64,000 nucleotides of DNA from Theocolax elegans. Lineage: Eukaryota; Arthropoda; Insecta; Hymenoptera; Cerocephalidae. Below the pieces are notes generated by a model. That model saw nothing but the letters and a program-made list of their open reading frames with translations, made no database searches and had not been told where the DNA came from. The first letter of the stretch is position 1, and every line of letters begins with the position of its first letter. Location of the stretch: assembly GCA_026168455.1 (NCBI GenBank), contig CM047425.1, forward strand, positions 95,607,580-95,671,579. Reading direction: 5' to 3'. Shown here piece by piece: positions 37,580-49,989 of this stretch. The position numbers and the translations under genes were made by a program.

Positions 37580-38768
37580 GTACGTTTTTCAATGGGAATC
37601 CGCGGGGATTCTCTTTGAATGAAAGTGATGTCTCTTTATTTCGTATAGAAATGTTTGGATTAACTGATTTCGTGTTTCTGTGTGTAAAAAAATCTCATTT
37701 TTAATACTGTCAGACAAAATTTAATACTATTGTTAATAATCTTTTTCAATTTCATATTGTTGATTGAATACAAGTACACACTTTTATGACTGTTGAGGTG
37801 TTTAGTTGACACTATTTGCTTCACCTACTTTTCAAAATTTCTTCGTCCTAAGTTTCTATAGCTTCGTTGTTGGGTATTATAATATTGAATAATTTCATTT
37901 TTTGCATCAGGACTCTTTCTTTTCTGCTTATATCGCGTGAAATTTGAAATGCTCTATAATCAATATCTGAATTAGTTTGCGCGATATGTACTTTACATGA
38001 ATCAGAAAATAACTGCGATTTGGTTATGAAGGCTTGAATTACGTCTATTCCATCCTCGCTTATAATATATTTACTATTACGCAATTTAATGTAACGTTAT
38101 CTAATCTGTATTACATAATTAATTTATACAACTATATTTTAACGAAGCTATGGACAGCTTTAAAATTCAAAATGTTTATCTATTTGTACGGTAGATTGGC
38201 GTAATATAATGTATTCATTATAACCAAATTAGTACAGAATTTGTAAGTGAAATATTTCTTTAATAGCTGTAAATAAAATTTATTTCAAATTCAATATTCA
38301 ATATGATTTATCACATTAAACTATCAGAATTCAGAATAAAGCTCTAAATTCACGATTTACTTTTTCAATTATTTCTCATGCACGTAACTTAGTAGACATT
38401 TTCTGCAGTTTTAAGCACACGTATCAACATAACCGAGTAAAGCATCGACATTTTTAATAATCTAGAGTTTTTATTGACATATATACATTTAAAGACGAAG
38501 AGAATTTTTAACGTGATAAATAATTGATGTAATGTGTACCTTATTTTAGGGCTCAAAAATTAAAACTGAATTAAATATTTCCTTAAAGATTTTCAATAAA
38601 AGCTGTAGATACTTGGATGCATTAAGAACTTCCTTCAATATCCTGTACGTGCTTGCTAATATAAAACTATATTAACTAGACCATTTTAGTAAATTGTTAA
38701 CATTTTACTACGTACGCTTTACTTTAAGATAATGAATATTCATAAAACGTTTTATTACGTATTTGCAT

Positions 38769-38810
<42 letters not shown>

Positions 38811-41661
38811 TTTTTAAAATTATTACTACTTTAAAATATTGTATTTTTCAAGTATGGAAGTAACATATGCCTTAAACATCTTTGGAGTTTTTTTTATCAT
38901 TACAATATATTCTATAAATGTTTGAAAATATGTATATTTGCTTTATGTTGGGTTATGATCTTCTTTAATAATAGTTCAACTTTGTAGAAAAATTATAAAA
39001 ATAGTAGAATCAAACATATATATGTAATAACAATTGTAATTAAGTTACAGCGGCTGATTGAAAATCTAAAATAGTAATACTTTGTCAAATTGAATTAACG
39101 AAGAAAAAAATGATCGTCGATCCTGTAATACAAATTGTATTTAGACACGCAAATGAATATTCAAATGAATAATTTGTAATTTGTAATTTCCAAAGCGGTA
39201 AAATAATAACCTTGTTAAATTACATTTATAATTAGAGTCGTAAAGAGGCAATTACTATTTCGTTATATTTTGCGAGTCCAAGGTAATATTAATGCAATCA
39301 TAAAAATTTAGAGTTTATCAGCAGTTCTGCTAGAAGTTGAATAAATAATTTTACAATTTCTACGCTGGTGATCTCATCGTCAAAGAGAAAGAGAAAAATG
39401 TGTAAAACGGTATAGTTATAAAAGTTTTATATCTCCCTTCAAAACGATAATAATTAATAAAACTAGATATCAAATGAAAAGTTGCAAATAAAAATGTAGT
39501 AACGACGTAATTCGTGTGATTGATTAAAATTCAATTATAACAGAATATTAAGTGTAATGAATACCGTTATTTAAAACTAAGGAAGTAAACTCATTTTTTA
39601 GAAAAGCAATAACACTTTCTTACGATCACGAGTGTACGTGTGAGATAAATCCCAATTTTCCGAACACTCCAAGATTCATATCCGGTTAAATAACAAGGGT
39701 CGATGTTCGAGCAATGTTTGGTGAAAACATTTTTGCTTCATCGGACTATACGCGTTCACAGCTCTGAAATAACTCACTGGCGCTATTTCCTTCCCAGCGC
39801 TCGCCCAGTTGTTTTCCTTTTGTCCACGCATCCGCAACGTTCATAAGCGCCGCGCAAGTGGGTGAGTAAAGGGGGAGAAACTGTTAGTTTTTAACGTACA
39901 CTCCGTTCCGTTTGTAATCTGTGGTTTCTTGTTACAATCATCAACTGAACGAGATAGAAAGAGATAAAACGTTAAGAGAGAAAATGAAAGACGGACTGGC
40001 AGAAAGAACGATAAAACAGGAGATTGATTGCTTAAATAGTTCATTAGGGCTTTCTCACAGAAGATGTATCAATTTTCTTTTCTTCAAAAATTTTATTATT
40101 AAATGTCAGTGCTCAGTTGTTTCCCTTCAAAGTTGCTCTCACAATACTTTCAAAAACTTAATATTGCATTTTTTTTATTTAATAATTGCAATTATGTACG
40201 AAAGTGGATAAATGGAATATAATTTATTTATTACCTCGATATTGATAAGAAATTAGTTTTCTTTCATTCTCTATAGATTTTCAAAAGAATTCAACGTACA
40301 CAATGCCAATCGATCTGAGTAGTATTGTACAGAATTAGCCAGGCAAACATATATGCAGATTGTTTTATTTCACTGAATTATATATGTTCTTGTTGTTTTT
40401 TCTACACCACTGCACTTGGAAATGCATTATTACAATTAATATTATTATTTATTTTATAATGTTAATATCAACAAGTAAATAAATTAATAAAAAATTGAAA
40501 TCCGAAAACACGTAAACGCATAAATATTATACTGTTTACATTTCACATTAATTAATACATTCGTCTTCTGGGTTCATATGAATTGTGATATTACTCTTTA
40601 TCGATTTGTTAATTAAAATAAATAATATTCTCTTAAACATACGGAAGTATTAACAATATGGATTTATACAGTGGATTATTGTAATTTTTTCCATTTTTCT
40701 AAATTAAGAATGTATACGTAGATTACTAATTGATCATTTATTCGTATGAAAAGCGACCATAAAAAATGAATTATTTTTCCGTGAATTCGCCTTTCAAAGA
40801 AAGTTTAGAGTGCAATTGAGTTAAACTTAAGGGTCTCTCCTCGTTCATGGACACTAACTGTATTTAATCAAGTGTATTTCTCGAGTTTTGAACTGGTCGA
40901 CACAACTAGTGAACGAAACTCTTGATTCACAAAAAATGTTCCTAAAAGGTTTGCGTGACGCAAAAGAATTTTCAAAATTTAATTGAAATGATATATACAT
41001 ATATACTGTATTTTTATATTATACACACACACATACTTTTTCCTTAAACATCTAAAATTTGTTAAAGTTTGTTCTAACAGCGATAGCTTAAAATATTTAC
41101 CCTATATTTTAGAAAATTCGTTAAAAGCTCGCTTTTTACTTTATTTGTAGCACAGTATTATTCATTGGCTAACTGATTCTGAAGAATAAATTGAAATGGG
41201 ATAATTATAAACGTCTCTTTAACAGAGTAGATGTTAGTTCTAAAAACAATTTGTATAAACACAATGATTTTGGTTTTAAAACATAAATCTCACTGGAATT
41301 GTGCCAATATTTAGATGTTACTATTGTACACGTGCAGTTAAAATTTCAAGTAATTATATAGAAAAGTGGTTTTGCGGGGTCCAACTGATTTTACAGTGCG
41401 CAAGAGCTTGATTACTCAAGCGAACGTAGAGCGTGAAGTTAAATTCAGTCAACCCGTTTAAAATATAGTGAGGGTGTTAATTAATTTACCCAGATTCTTA
41501 GTATTTGATATCAGTATTCAACTTTCGACTTACCTCTTTTTACTTAGATTATATAACAAGAAAAAGTAATATTGTTAAAGGTAGAGTAAAGTAAAGAAAA
41601 TATTAAAAAAAATTACTTTTGTTTTTATACTTAATGAACTAAAGCTTTTATGACACATTTG
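37580..41661. other. AT-rich presumed intron with one island
   Basis: The island at 39610-39930 has a splice-like pair (acceptor before 39798, donor after 39861) that I do not trust. The (AT)n at 38771 is the only repeat. Confidence 0.45.
38771..38809. repeat. (AT)n microsatellite
   Basis: An uninterrupted AT dinucleotide run of about 39 bp with no flanking palindrome. Confidence 0.95.
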
Positions 41662-42035
41662 TAATAAAAATATAAACTTTTCTAGAAATTTTGAACAATA
41701 TAAAATTATTTTAACCAAACCTATGCAGAAAAATATAGCAACTTTGTGATACTTGTAAAATGCTACTTGCAGTACACCAATTTTTGGATTTATTTGAAAT
41801 ACTTTGGATTTTTGACAGTTTTTGTAATTAAAAAACTGTTAAAATTAAAAAAAATAACGTGTAAAGTTTAATTAATTACTTAAAAAAACATCAGAAAAAA
41901 TTTCAAATAAATCTAAAAACGTCCCACAAGGAGCAGTTGTCACTAAATACTAATTGTTGATAAATTTTTCTGCGTAACTTTGGTTAAAATGATTTGTCTT
42001 ATTAAAATTTTCCAGAAAAGTTTATATTTTTATTA
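41662..42035. mobile_element. Fold-back element: long imperfect inverted repeat
   Basis: The left arm starts TAATAAAAATATAAACTTTT at 41662 and the right arm ends with its reverse complement at 42035. Further pairings along the arms include ATTTTAACCAAA / TTTGGTTAAAAT, GCAGAAAAAT / TTTTTCTGC and GGATTTATTTGAAAT / ATTTCAAATAAATCT. The centre holds a smaller hairpin (ACAGTTTTT...AAAAACTGT, about 41816-41840). Arms are imperfect with indels; similarity seems to continue outwards to roughly 41606 and 42082. No coding capacity is seen. It resembles a fold-back MITE; transcripts through it could form a long hairpin RNA. Confidence 0.7.
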
Positions 42036-43079
42036 CCAGAAAAGATCATAAAGATAAAAAAGAAAAAAAAAATTTTTTGACCTGTCTGTACTCTTAACCA
42101 TCATATATAACTCTTCAGTACCATATGTGTATACTATATGTAGTACAATCCACTGAAGCGATTTTGATATCGCGGGTCTACACGAAATTTGGATGATTTA
42201 TACATCAATGTTTGAATTCCATATAATATATCCTTGTATTATCGAAAATGTACGTAGTTTCCTTTGTCTATTTGTAAATAGACAGTTTTGGATAATTACC
42301 CAATTTTCCGAGGTAGTGTAGCAAGTAAATTATTTTATAAATTGTTTTAATATTATACTGAATGCATTGGCAATGTTTGCAATGCGCACATATATACAAC
42401 TTTATTTTAAATTAACGGCGTTCAGGTATATCAGTTCATTATGAAAACTTTCTAGACTTTAAGAAATTATAACTGCTACGTCAAAATTCTCTTTTGTTCG
42501 AACTTGAAATTACGCTTGAACGAAATAATATACAATTTTCTTAATGTAACGGTGAAACTTGGAGTAACTTTTCAATGCCCACAAGACTAGAATGAATATA
42601 AAATGTTATCAGAGATACGTTACAATATAAATATATTTGTTACAAATTTTAAAGTAAGATTACAAGTAAAAAAATTTTTGGGTATAGGGATATTTGGTTA
42701 GTGAGATGATAAATTAATGTATTAATGTATTAATGAACCAAAATAATTAAGTAAAGTGAATTAAGTCTTGCAAGATTTAGTGCCGTAATAAGTCTAAAAT
42801 AGAATAGAATAATGTTCTTAAACCTTTATCCCACCGCAAAAGCTCCCTTTAGAGCTTTGATGTTTCTATATTCTTGAGGTGTTGGGGCTTCACGCAAACC
42901 TCAAGAAGCTGCGTAACATCCACATTATTAATATATGTATAACACATACAAATTAATAGGAAATAAAAATAAGTACCGCAAAAATAAAGAATGTAATGTA
43001 AAAACATCTAAAGTACGTATACTTACGTTAATTTTGACTAACGAGATAAAATAAGAAGGCACCAACTATTTACCAAAAG
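42036..43079. other. AT-rich DNA holding the 42.9-kb stem-loop
   Basis: No gene recognised. An ATTAATGT unit occurs about three times at 42713-42737. The structured segment near 42835-42920 is listed separately. Confidence 0.45.
42859..42920. other. Two-part stem-loop, possible structured RNA
   Basis: Outer stem GATGTT (42859-42864) pairs with AACATC (42915-42920). After a 6/7-nt internal loop, an inner 10-bp stem TTCTTGAGGT (42871-42880) pairs with ACCTCAAGAA (42898-42907), closing a 17-nt loop. A second small hairpin (AAAGCTC...GAGCTTT) lies directly to the left. No known RNA family is recognised. Confidence 0.35.
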
Positions 43080-43850
43080 CTCTGTAAATACGGTAATCAT
43101 CAGAAATGTCCGGAAGCATCGTGACCCAATTATTCCCATTGATTTATTTACTCGACAGAATCAAGTTGGAAATATCACTTAGCAGTTCCCTCGGTGCAAT
43201 TATCCACGCATCCTCCGGTTTTCATCAATCCCGTCAAAACATCATTGCGAAGCATAAATCGAGAACCATTATCAATCGGGCAATCGAAACCCGAGTAAAC
43301 GTCTTTAATCAATGCATTGCTCGTGCATTAATTCGCATGAACCCCACTCGCTTATAACATTTCTGGAAAATGCATATACGTAGACGAGGTGGCGCTTTCA
43401 TAGACCACACCCGAGGCGTAATCGCTCAGCCAAATGTTTGTTAACCAATCGGGCAATTACCGAGGGGCTACTTATTAAACAGTTCGCGTATAGCCGATTG
43501 TACGAGGCGTCGCGTACATTAAACCTCGCCTCTTCACTCCCACCTAACTTTGGGTACGTCCCACCGCTACACCCTCCGAATATCTTTGAATAACTCGATT
43601 CGATTTGGATTAATACCCGAGGAATCGAACGGGCTACGCGGTTGTCCGCGATCCTATTCGGTAGCCTCAATTTAATTCTTGGCGGACCCGGGAGATCGAC
43701 TATATTCCTTGTTCTCTTGGGACGACGCTGAGTAAACATCGCCCCGAGACAATTTTGCGCGTGAAATTTGAATTTTCGCCCGGCCAACCGTTTTATAGCG
43801 GCGACTCGATAAATTTATATTTCAAAGAGGCTGAGAGGTGATGTAAACCG
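43080..43850. promoter_or_regulatory. Long GC-richer island, candidate intronic regulatory element
   Basis: About 770 bp with clearly higher GC and CpG than its flanks and repeated ATTAAT/ATTATC/AATCGGGCAAT motifs of homeodomain-site type; AATCGGGCAATT-like text occurs twice, at 43277 and 43447. Open frames exist on both strands (43106-43357 + and 43398-43787 -, the latter 129 codons), but the peptides have no recognisable domain. Regulatory function is inference from composition only. Confidence 0.3.
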
Positions 43851-46800
43851 AAAAGTATTTCAATGAGTTGATCTTCCTGATTACGTATATAATTCCAGTT
43901 AATACTATGCTCTATTTGCACTGTTAGTTCTATTTCTTCTGTGTGCATCATTCGTTCTACTGGCTAAGAATATTGCTGAAACACCTCGATTTTCCCTGTA
44001 CTAGCGAATTTTCTCTCTGCACGTACGTTCGTGCTTTTATGCTTGTACATTTATGCAAATTTTTGCATTTTTAATAGGGATGCTAGAGAATAGAATTTTT
44101 TATCGTATTATGTGAACTTTTTCCGGTAAACTTGTTTCGCGGATTTGAATAATTATTTTATTGTATTATTAAATAACAATTTTACTATTTTTTCGGAAAA
44201 TTTTTACTTTTAGTTAATTCTGCGTACAAAGAGTAGCTTTGAAAAGACAACGCATGATTCGGAATTTCGATATTTTTCGCAATTTAAACATTTATTATTG
44301 ATTGAGATGGTAACTTGATGTTACAAAAATGTTCTTTCCACTCAAAAAAGTAAAGTATACGAAATATTTGAAACTTGTGCATGGTCGTCAATCGGAATAG
44401 TACATGAACAGAATATTTCATACATCTTACGTGTGAATTGCATTGACATTAAAATCGATTCCATTCAATAAAATAATGTTACACGATAAAATGAAGAACA
44501 AAATTATATTTTCTTTATATGTGTAAAGGATTAAAATTTAATGTCGAAGTATAAAATGCATTTTTAATATAATGTTTTCATGAGTATGAATGCATGATAT
44601 GTACATTTACTTTGTAGCTACACAAATGTATTACGGGTGATTAAATAAAATAAAAAGATATAAAACTGTTCAGCATATTACGAATTAGAAAATTGTATTA
44701 TATACGTATAGACATAACAGTACGTTGCTGGTTTATTTAGTTAATAAGATATCCCTACTTGCTGACCCAAGTTCTTTAAATCCATTGTCTTGGCAAAGCT
44801 CCCAAGCTGACTTGTACTACTGAAGCTCAGTGCTGTACTTCGCATGTGGACTTTAAAATTTTCAACAATGGAAAATTTGATTCTGCAAAAATGCATTGCG
44901 AGTAGCACAAAATTTGTAATAATAAAATATTATTTTCTACTTAAAGAATAATTAAAATACTATTAAATCCATTTTAACCAGCAAAAATTAAACACATATA
45001 ACAAAAAGTTCATACTAACTTCTTAAATGTATAGCATAATGAATAAATATTACAATAAACATTAATATTCTTTATGAAATATTTTAAATGTAAATCTTTC
45101 AAATATTTATGTGCAGAGCTTTTTATAAGTAAGGTTACATGTCGATTTGACCATTCTAAATCATACTCAACGTTTTAGTGTATTTTAAAAGAAATTCCGT
45201 TTAATTTGATTATAAGTTTGGTTTTATAGTCGATAAAAAATTTTTATAGCATATATTTTTAGATGAATCTTACTCAATAAATCTTCTATTACAAAGTTCA
45301 AGTTTTAATATGCGAGGATTTCAATGTGATAAGTATTGTTGCACAGACTGTAAAGTAATCTCAAAAAATGAAAGTATAATAACAGTAATATTTTACTTTC
45401 ATAACATTTTTTATTATTGTAGAATCTATTTCTCTCAAGTGGAATTATTTATGCATATAAGAATGATTTAGTAATAGTTGGACCGCAAATAGAATATTTT
45501 ATCGAATAAAAATTATAACTATTATTGTTTAGGTTTGAAAAAATTGACAAACACGTAACCTAAAGATAATTGCTTTTGTATAATAATACATTTTGATATA
45601 AGTGCATATAAACATAAAGAAAAATTCCCACAGATAATTGAATTTCACACTTAAAAATTAGAATAAAAGTCGTATACGTTTTGCAAAATGGGTTATACCC
45701 CTTTTATCGCGTGAAAAAAAAATCATCCGCAAACAAAAAGAAAGGATTGCTACCTCTATTCCTCGTTCTTTTTATGGGTGCATAATTCGTTCCGAGAGTG
45801 CCCACTTTTCGCTCATCCACCTCATCCAGGAATAATTCGGAGCTCTTTTTGATTAAAAGAGGGGGGGAATCCGACTCGCACCATAGCGAATAGTCCTGCG
45901 GCCTGGTGAAATCGCGAAGGAAAATGTTCTTTTTTTTCTATATAGCCTAGTGTATTCGCGCCTTCGTACGGATGGAAATTAAAAAAGAAAGGAGAACGGA
46001 GTTTTCGTGTGATTGTCGGTACTGCTTTTGATACGAGAGCAAAGGTAAACTTGCTTGCTATGCACCTCGTTCACTGGCGAGAAATGCCTTTGAGCGATTG
46101 TAGCGTCTCTGATAATTAATGCGTCGCATGCGAGCTTTCATTTAATGCATAGTTTATGGGCCAATTTCGTCGCTGCCAACTCGAAGGTAAATTCCTTTGT
46201 GAAAATGTCATTTATAGGAATTGGGAGATATCAAATTTGTATTTCTAAGCAACGCGCTGCCGCCTCGTAATCCTCTTCCGTAATACGAATTCTGAGCTTC
46301 CGGTAGTGCATCTATAGGATACACTACGTGAATGTGAAATATTCGTAAATTCGAGAAAAAGATTTTCTTGCATTAACAATTCTATTATTTTGTTAATCTA
46401 ATCACGACAAAATTATCATTTATGAAAATTCTAATTTAAATTTGAGATTATTTAATAAAATATGTATAAAGTGATACCAGAAAAATTATAATATATCAAT
46501 TCGAAATTCGAGTGAATTTGAGAATCAACGAGAAATTCACACGTCAACGTGACAAGAAGAAGTGTTAACGAGCTGCGCATAATGAGCACATATTCACATG
46601 TGCGACCCAACCGAGTGCATTTCGCATACGCAACCATTTCCGCGTATAGTGGTCTAAGAACAGGTTTCTTCCGTAACGTCCACAAATGGTCTTGTTTAAA
46701 AAATAGTTGTAATTAACAAGTTGTACATACATTTGTTTAACCTTTTCGTTTAGTAATTCAATAGATATACGGTAATGCTGGTTAACAGTTATATACATAT

Positions 46801-47292
46801 ATACACACATAAACACAACTTTTTCTTATTAGATTTGAAAATTCAATATTATTTTTTTTTAACTAAGTATTTATAAACAATATACATAATTTTATCAACT
46901 GATTCATATGAGTATATTCATCAATCCTGAACTAAAGGGACATGTCAACATTAAAACTAATAAATTTTTTTTAATGTTTTATTCGCAGTAATTGTTAACA
47001 TAAATAATATTTTAGATATTATCAATCATATAAGTATTCTGAAGTGTCAGTAATTTCAGTCTCGTTAGACCTAAAAATATTCATGTTTTATTTCTACATA
47101 TTCCGAGAAAACTCAGTTTTCTTTGTTGTCGCACTCTATAACTCAGTAAATTTTTATCGGATTAAGTTTAGTTCATTGTTGGAATAGTTAAGACCTGAGC
47201 AAAACAGAAAATTGAAAATGTCAATACAAAACATTTTGGTTCCAGAAAAGTCTAATTTTTATTTTGAAAATGACAATAGTGATACTTTATTG
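43851..47292. other. AT-rich non-coding DNA with one island
   Basis: The island at 45690-46330 is GC-richer, contains a G7 run near 45863 and has no exon signals I trust. The rest is AT-rich and featureless. Confidence 0.45.
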
Positions 47293-47548
47293 CACCGAGA
47301 AAAGTTTCAGTAAATTTTACCAAACTTTCTGTAAATTTTACTAAACTTTCACTAACACAATAACAGACTGCCGAAACCGAAAACATTACTGAATTTTTTA
47401 TCAATTTTTACTGAAAGTCGCCTAATTTATACTAAAAGTATAGACATTTTTACTAAAAGTTTAATAAATTTTTTCCATATTGACAGACTGTTACCGCGGT
47501 AGTGAAACATTAAAATTTATAATAAAAATTACTAAATTTTTTCTCCAA
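47293..47548. mobile_element. Possible short DNA element with CACC-type ends
   Basis: The left end reads CACCGAGAAAAGTTTCAGTA and the right end, reverse-complemented, reads TTTGGAGAAAAAATTTAGTA, giving a partial inverted terminus GAGAAAA..TTTAGTAA. Inside, the motif TTTTACTAAACTTTC / TTTTACTGAAAGT / TTTTACTAAAAGT recurs in both orientations, and ACAGACTG occurs twice (about 47366 and 47484). CACT/CACC ends with this sort of A-rich terminus occur in some cut-and-paste families; I cannot name the family. Boundaries are uncertain. Confidence 0.4.
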
Positions 47549-47752
47549 AATTTGTTACTCAATGATGTTGGACAATATTTTTTAAAACTTTATGTAATTT
47601 GGAAAAAAGGTATCTACTTATATCCAGTCTATATAAAGTTTATGTTTGGCAAAAGTTGATATCAACATACGCAACGAGACTATCCCAAACTTGGAAAAAT
47701 AGGCATTCGTATAAAGTTTAGATAAACTTGAAATAATCTCTTCTAATCTGGA

Positions 47753-47898
47753 ATTCTAACTTGATGCCGATTGACTCAGATTTGTCTCTAAGGAATTAAT
47801 TTTTCTCAAGAAGAATCAATTATTAATTTCATGTTGACGATCCGTTAACATATATAATTAATTACTATGCATTATAATTCTTAACGAATACATTTTTA
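47753..47898 (+). repeat. Dispersed 146-bp repeat, copy 1
   Basis: Begins ATTCTAACTTGATGCCGATT and ends AATACATTTTTA. It matches 56681-56828 in the same orientation with roughly eleven substitutions and one 2-bp indel by eye. It contains two long identical blocks (GAAGAATCAATTATTAATTT and TAATTAATTACTATGCATTA). Neither copy encodes anything. Similarity stops abruptly at both ends, so each is a complete short element or a truncated piece of a larger one. The right end abuts the element starting at 47897. Confidence 0.8.
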
Positions 47899-48918
47899 GG
47901 TACGATCGTTGAACGAGAGTGCCTTATATTTTCACCATTGCGAAAAATGTAACACCAAAAATAATTGCTTATTTACACATAAAAACATTTTTTGTCCAGA
48001 AAATAAGTCATTTTAAACGTTTTAAAAAAAGTACGTGTGTGTGTATGCATGTATGTAGTCAAGTTAATCGAATAACTTAGTCAATTTTTGAACCGATTTG
48101 GCTGAAATTTTTATTATAATTTCTCTTGTTTGAATTTGTCTTGAACGTTAGCACTTTTTAAAACGGCGCTAAAACGTTTTTCTACGACATTATATAAAAA
48201 AATTAAATAATCTAAAATATAAATATAAAAAATGTTTAAACATAAAATATGTCATAATTTTCGTATTCTAACTTTTTATGTACAATTAAATACTGGCAAG
48301 TTAGTCGCATAAAAGTGTCAAAATAGTGCAAAAAACTCGTGTTTTCTACTTTGTAAAGAGAAATACTAATTGTATTGTAAAAGTTTAAACGTAAAAAATC
48401 TTTATTTTAATAAGATACAACTATATATGTAAAGTTAAGTACAAAAAAACAGTTGAAAAATCTAAAATGTACAATAAATGAAACTTTTTAGATATTAATT
48501 AAATAAACATTGACTTTCCGTAGAAATTTTAAATGTAAGAAATATTCATCACAATAAAAGAAAACTTTTTTTTATTTAACATTTCTTACTCACATTGATA
48601 TTTTTCCTGATAAATGAAATAAATGGTTAAAAAAGCGTAAAATGTACAAAAAAGACGGTTTTAGGCCTTGTCTAAGTAAATATCGATTATACGTACAAAT
48701 TTTAAAGGTAAGAAATGTTTATCACAAAAGAAAACTTTTGTTTACCTTTTAATTGTTTTTGAAAATATATGTATGCTTGTATGTATGTACTATGTATGTA
48801 AACAAGTCAATCGAAAAATTCAGTCAATTTTTTACGCATTTGGCTAAAATGTATTTTTATAGTAACTTTTAAATATTATAGTCGTTTATTTTTTAAAGCA
48901 CTTAACGATCGTACCTGG
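47897..48918. mobile_element. Roughly 1-kb element with 13-bp inverted ends and internal tandem units
   Basis: Bounded by AGGTACGATCGTT (left) and its perfect reverse complement AACGATCGTACCT (right). Inside, a motif (ATGTATGTAgTCAAGTtAATC...CAGTCAATTTTTnACgnATTTGGCTaAAAT type) occurs twice in direct orientation at about 48050 and 48790. Between them lie two or three degenerate units of about 170 bp; compare TTTAAATGTAAGAAATATTC near 48530 with TTTAAAGGTAAGAAATGTTT near 48700. I see no transposase frame. The arrangement fits a non-autonomous element with repeated sub-terminal or tandem blocks. The superfamily is unknown and no clear target duplication is visible. Confidence 0.5.
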
Positions 48919-49444
48919 AATGTAAAAGCGTATAGCTTCTACATATTTTGGGCCCTCTAGTTTATTTAGGATATCTCCAAAGCTATTGAATTTTAAACTC
49001 TAAAAATTGATACCTACATCCAAAATATGTATGAGAAGGAATTTTCAAATTTATAGGAAAATTAATTTTTTGATCGCTTGATTTGAGAGAGAACCGACTA
49101 CATATATATACACACATACATTTCTGAGCGAAGAGCGTGTTAGACGAACGGAGAGTGAAGGCACAAAAGTTTCTTCGCAGGGCTCGTCATTCTAACGCAC
49201 CTTCTAATTAACTCTCATTGTTAGTTAGTCGGTAAGTTGGTTCGTAGTTAATTAGCAACTGGAAGGGACCTACTCAAGTGTCTCGTCCGAGTCAGATTTC
49301 ACCAATCTTAAATCACAAAATTATGTTCACCAAGATTGAGAGGGCACTGGTCAGACAGCTATTTCAGCCTCATCTAAATCGCTTTACTCATCATCTTCCT
49401 CCATTTTTCATGCAAACATTAATCGAATGAAAACTCACTTTACC

Positions 49445-49870
49445 TATATTCGATCTCTGGTATATCCATCGTCACTGTGCCCGAAAAATTTCTTTCCGAA
49501 CATGATCATCTGATTTTTTTTTCTTCGTGGTTATTACTTCCACAGAGTGGATCGCTTTTGGACGGAGAACGGCGAAGTTGCGGCTTATGTTAGAGACGTC
49601 TACAAAGTTTGGGTTATTGCTCACTCTAACTCTGTTTTTTCTAATGCATATGAATATATGATCCTCAGCATATCCTATGACTAGTTTTCCACCCTTTGCT
49701 CAATTTTTTGACTTCTTGCTAGATTTCATTCCTGACTATAAATATGTAATGGTCACAGGTGACTTCAATATTAACATGTAGACTTCTGATAGAGAAGCAG
49801 ATATGATGAGGATCAAACTCAGGGCCCTTAGTCTATCACGAGTCCTGATAAATTATAAGGTAATTTGTCA
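49445..49870 (+). pseudogene. Decayed LINE (non-LTR retrotransposon) endonuclease domain
   Basis: Two frames together recall the apurinic endonuclease domain of Jockey/CR1-type LINEs. In the first (49445-49684) are an IRSL motif (compare the family's N-RSL start), then GYYFHRVDRF, GEVAAYVRDVY and FSNAYEYMILSIS, with one internal TGA and a TAG at 49682. After a +1 frame change, 49689-49780 reads PPFAQFFDFLLDF followed by YVMVTGDFNINM, which contains the diagnostic GDFN motif; a TAG follows. The spacing and order of motifs match the endonuclease fold, but the catalytic N-terminal part and the reverse transcriptase are missing, so this is a 5'-and-3'-truncated, inactive relic. An LDLV-like tail (about 49970) may mark its continuation. 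Confidence 0.75.
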
Positions 49871-49989
49871 AAGTATCTCTTAGTTTTAACTATAGCCATA
49901 TCATTGCTTCTGCCAGATTATCCTTTAGAAAAAAAATTGCTCAGTCCATTCGGAGTCACAGAGTGCTCGATTTAGTACATTGGAAGGTT

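Noticed and set aside
39798..39861. 64-nt segment between TTCCCAG and GTGAGT
   Set aside because: Splice signals are fair, but two frames are open, the sequence is in a GC-richer island where such pairs arise by chance, and no partner exon is seen.
43610..43640. GTTCGATTCCTCGG on the - strand, resembling a tRNA T-loop
   Set aside because: No matching T-stem, acceptor stem or anticodon arm can be drawn around it.
43398..43787. 129-codon open frame on the - strand
   Set aside because: Arg-rich composition typical of CpG-rich non-coding DNA and no splice signals at suitable ends.
49194..49235. Segment between TTCGCAG and GTAAGT
   Set aside because: All three frames contain stops, so it cannot be a coding exon, and no transcript context supports an untranslated one.
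49559..49570. TGGACGGAGAAC, identical to the start of insect miR-184
   Set aside because: The match breaks after 12 bases, there is no opposing arm to form a precursor hairpin, and the sequence lies inside the decayed LINE endonuclease frame.
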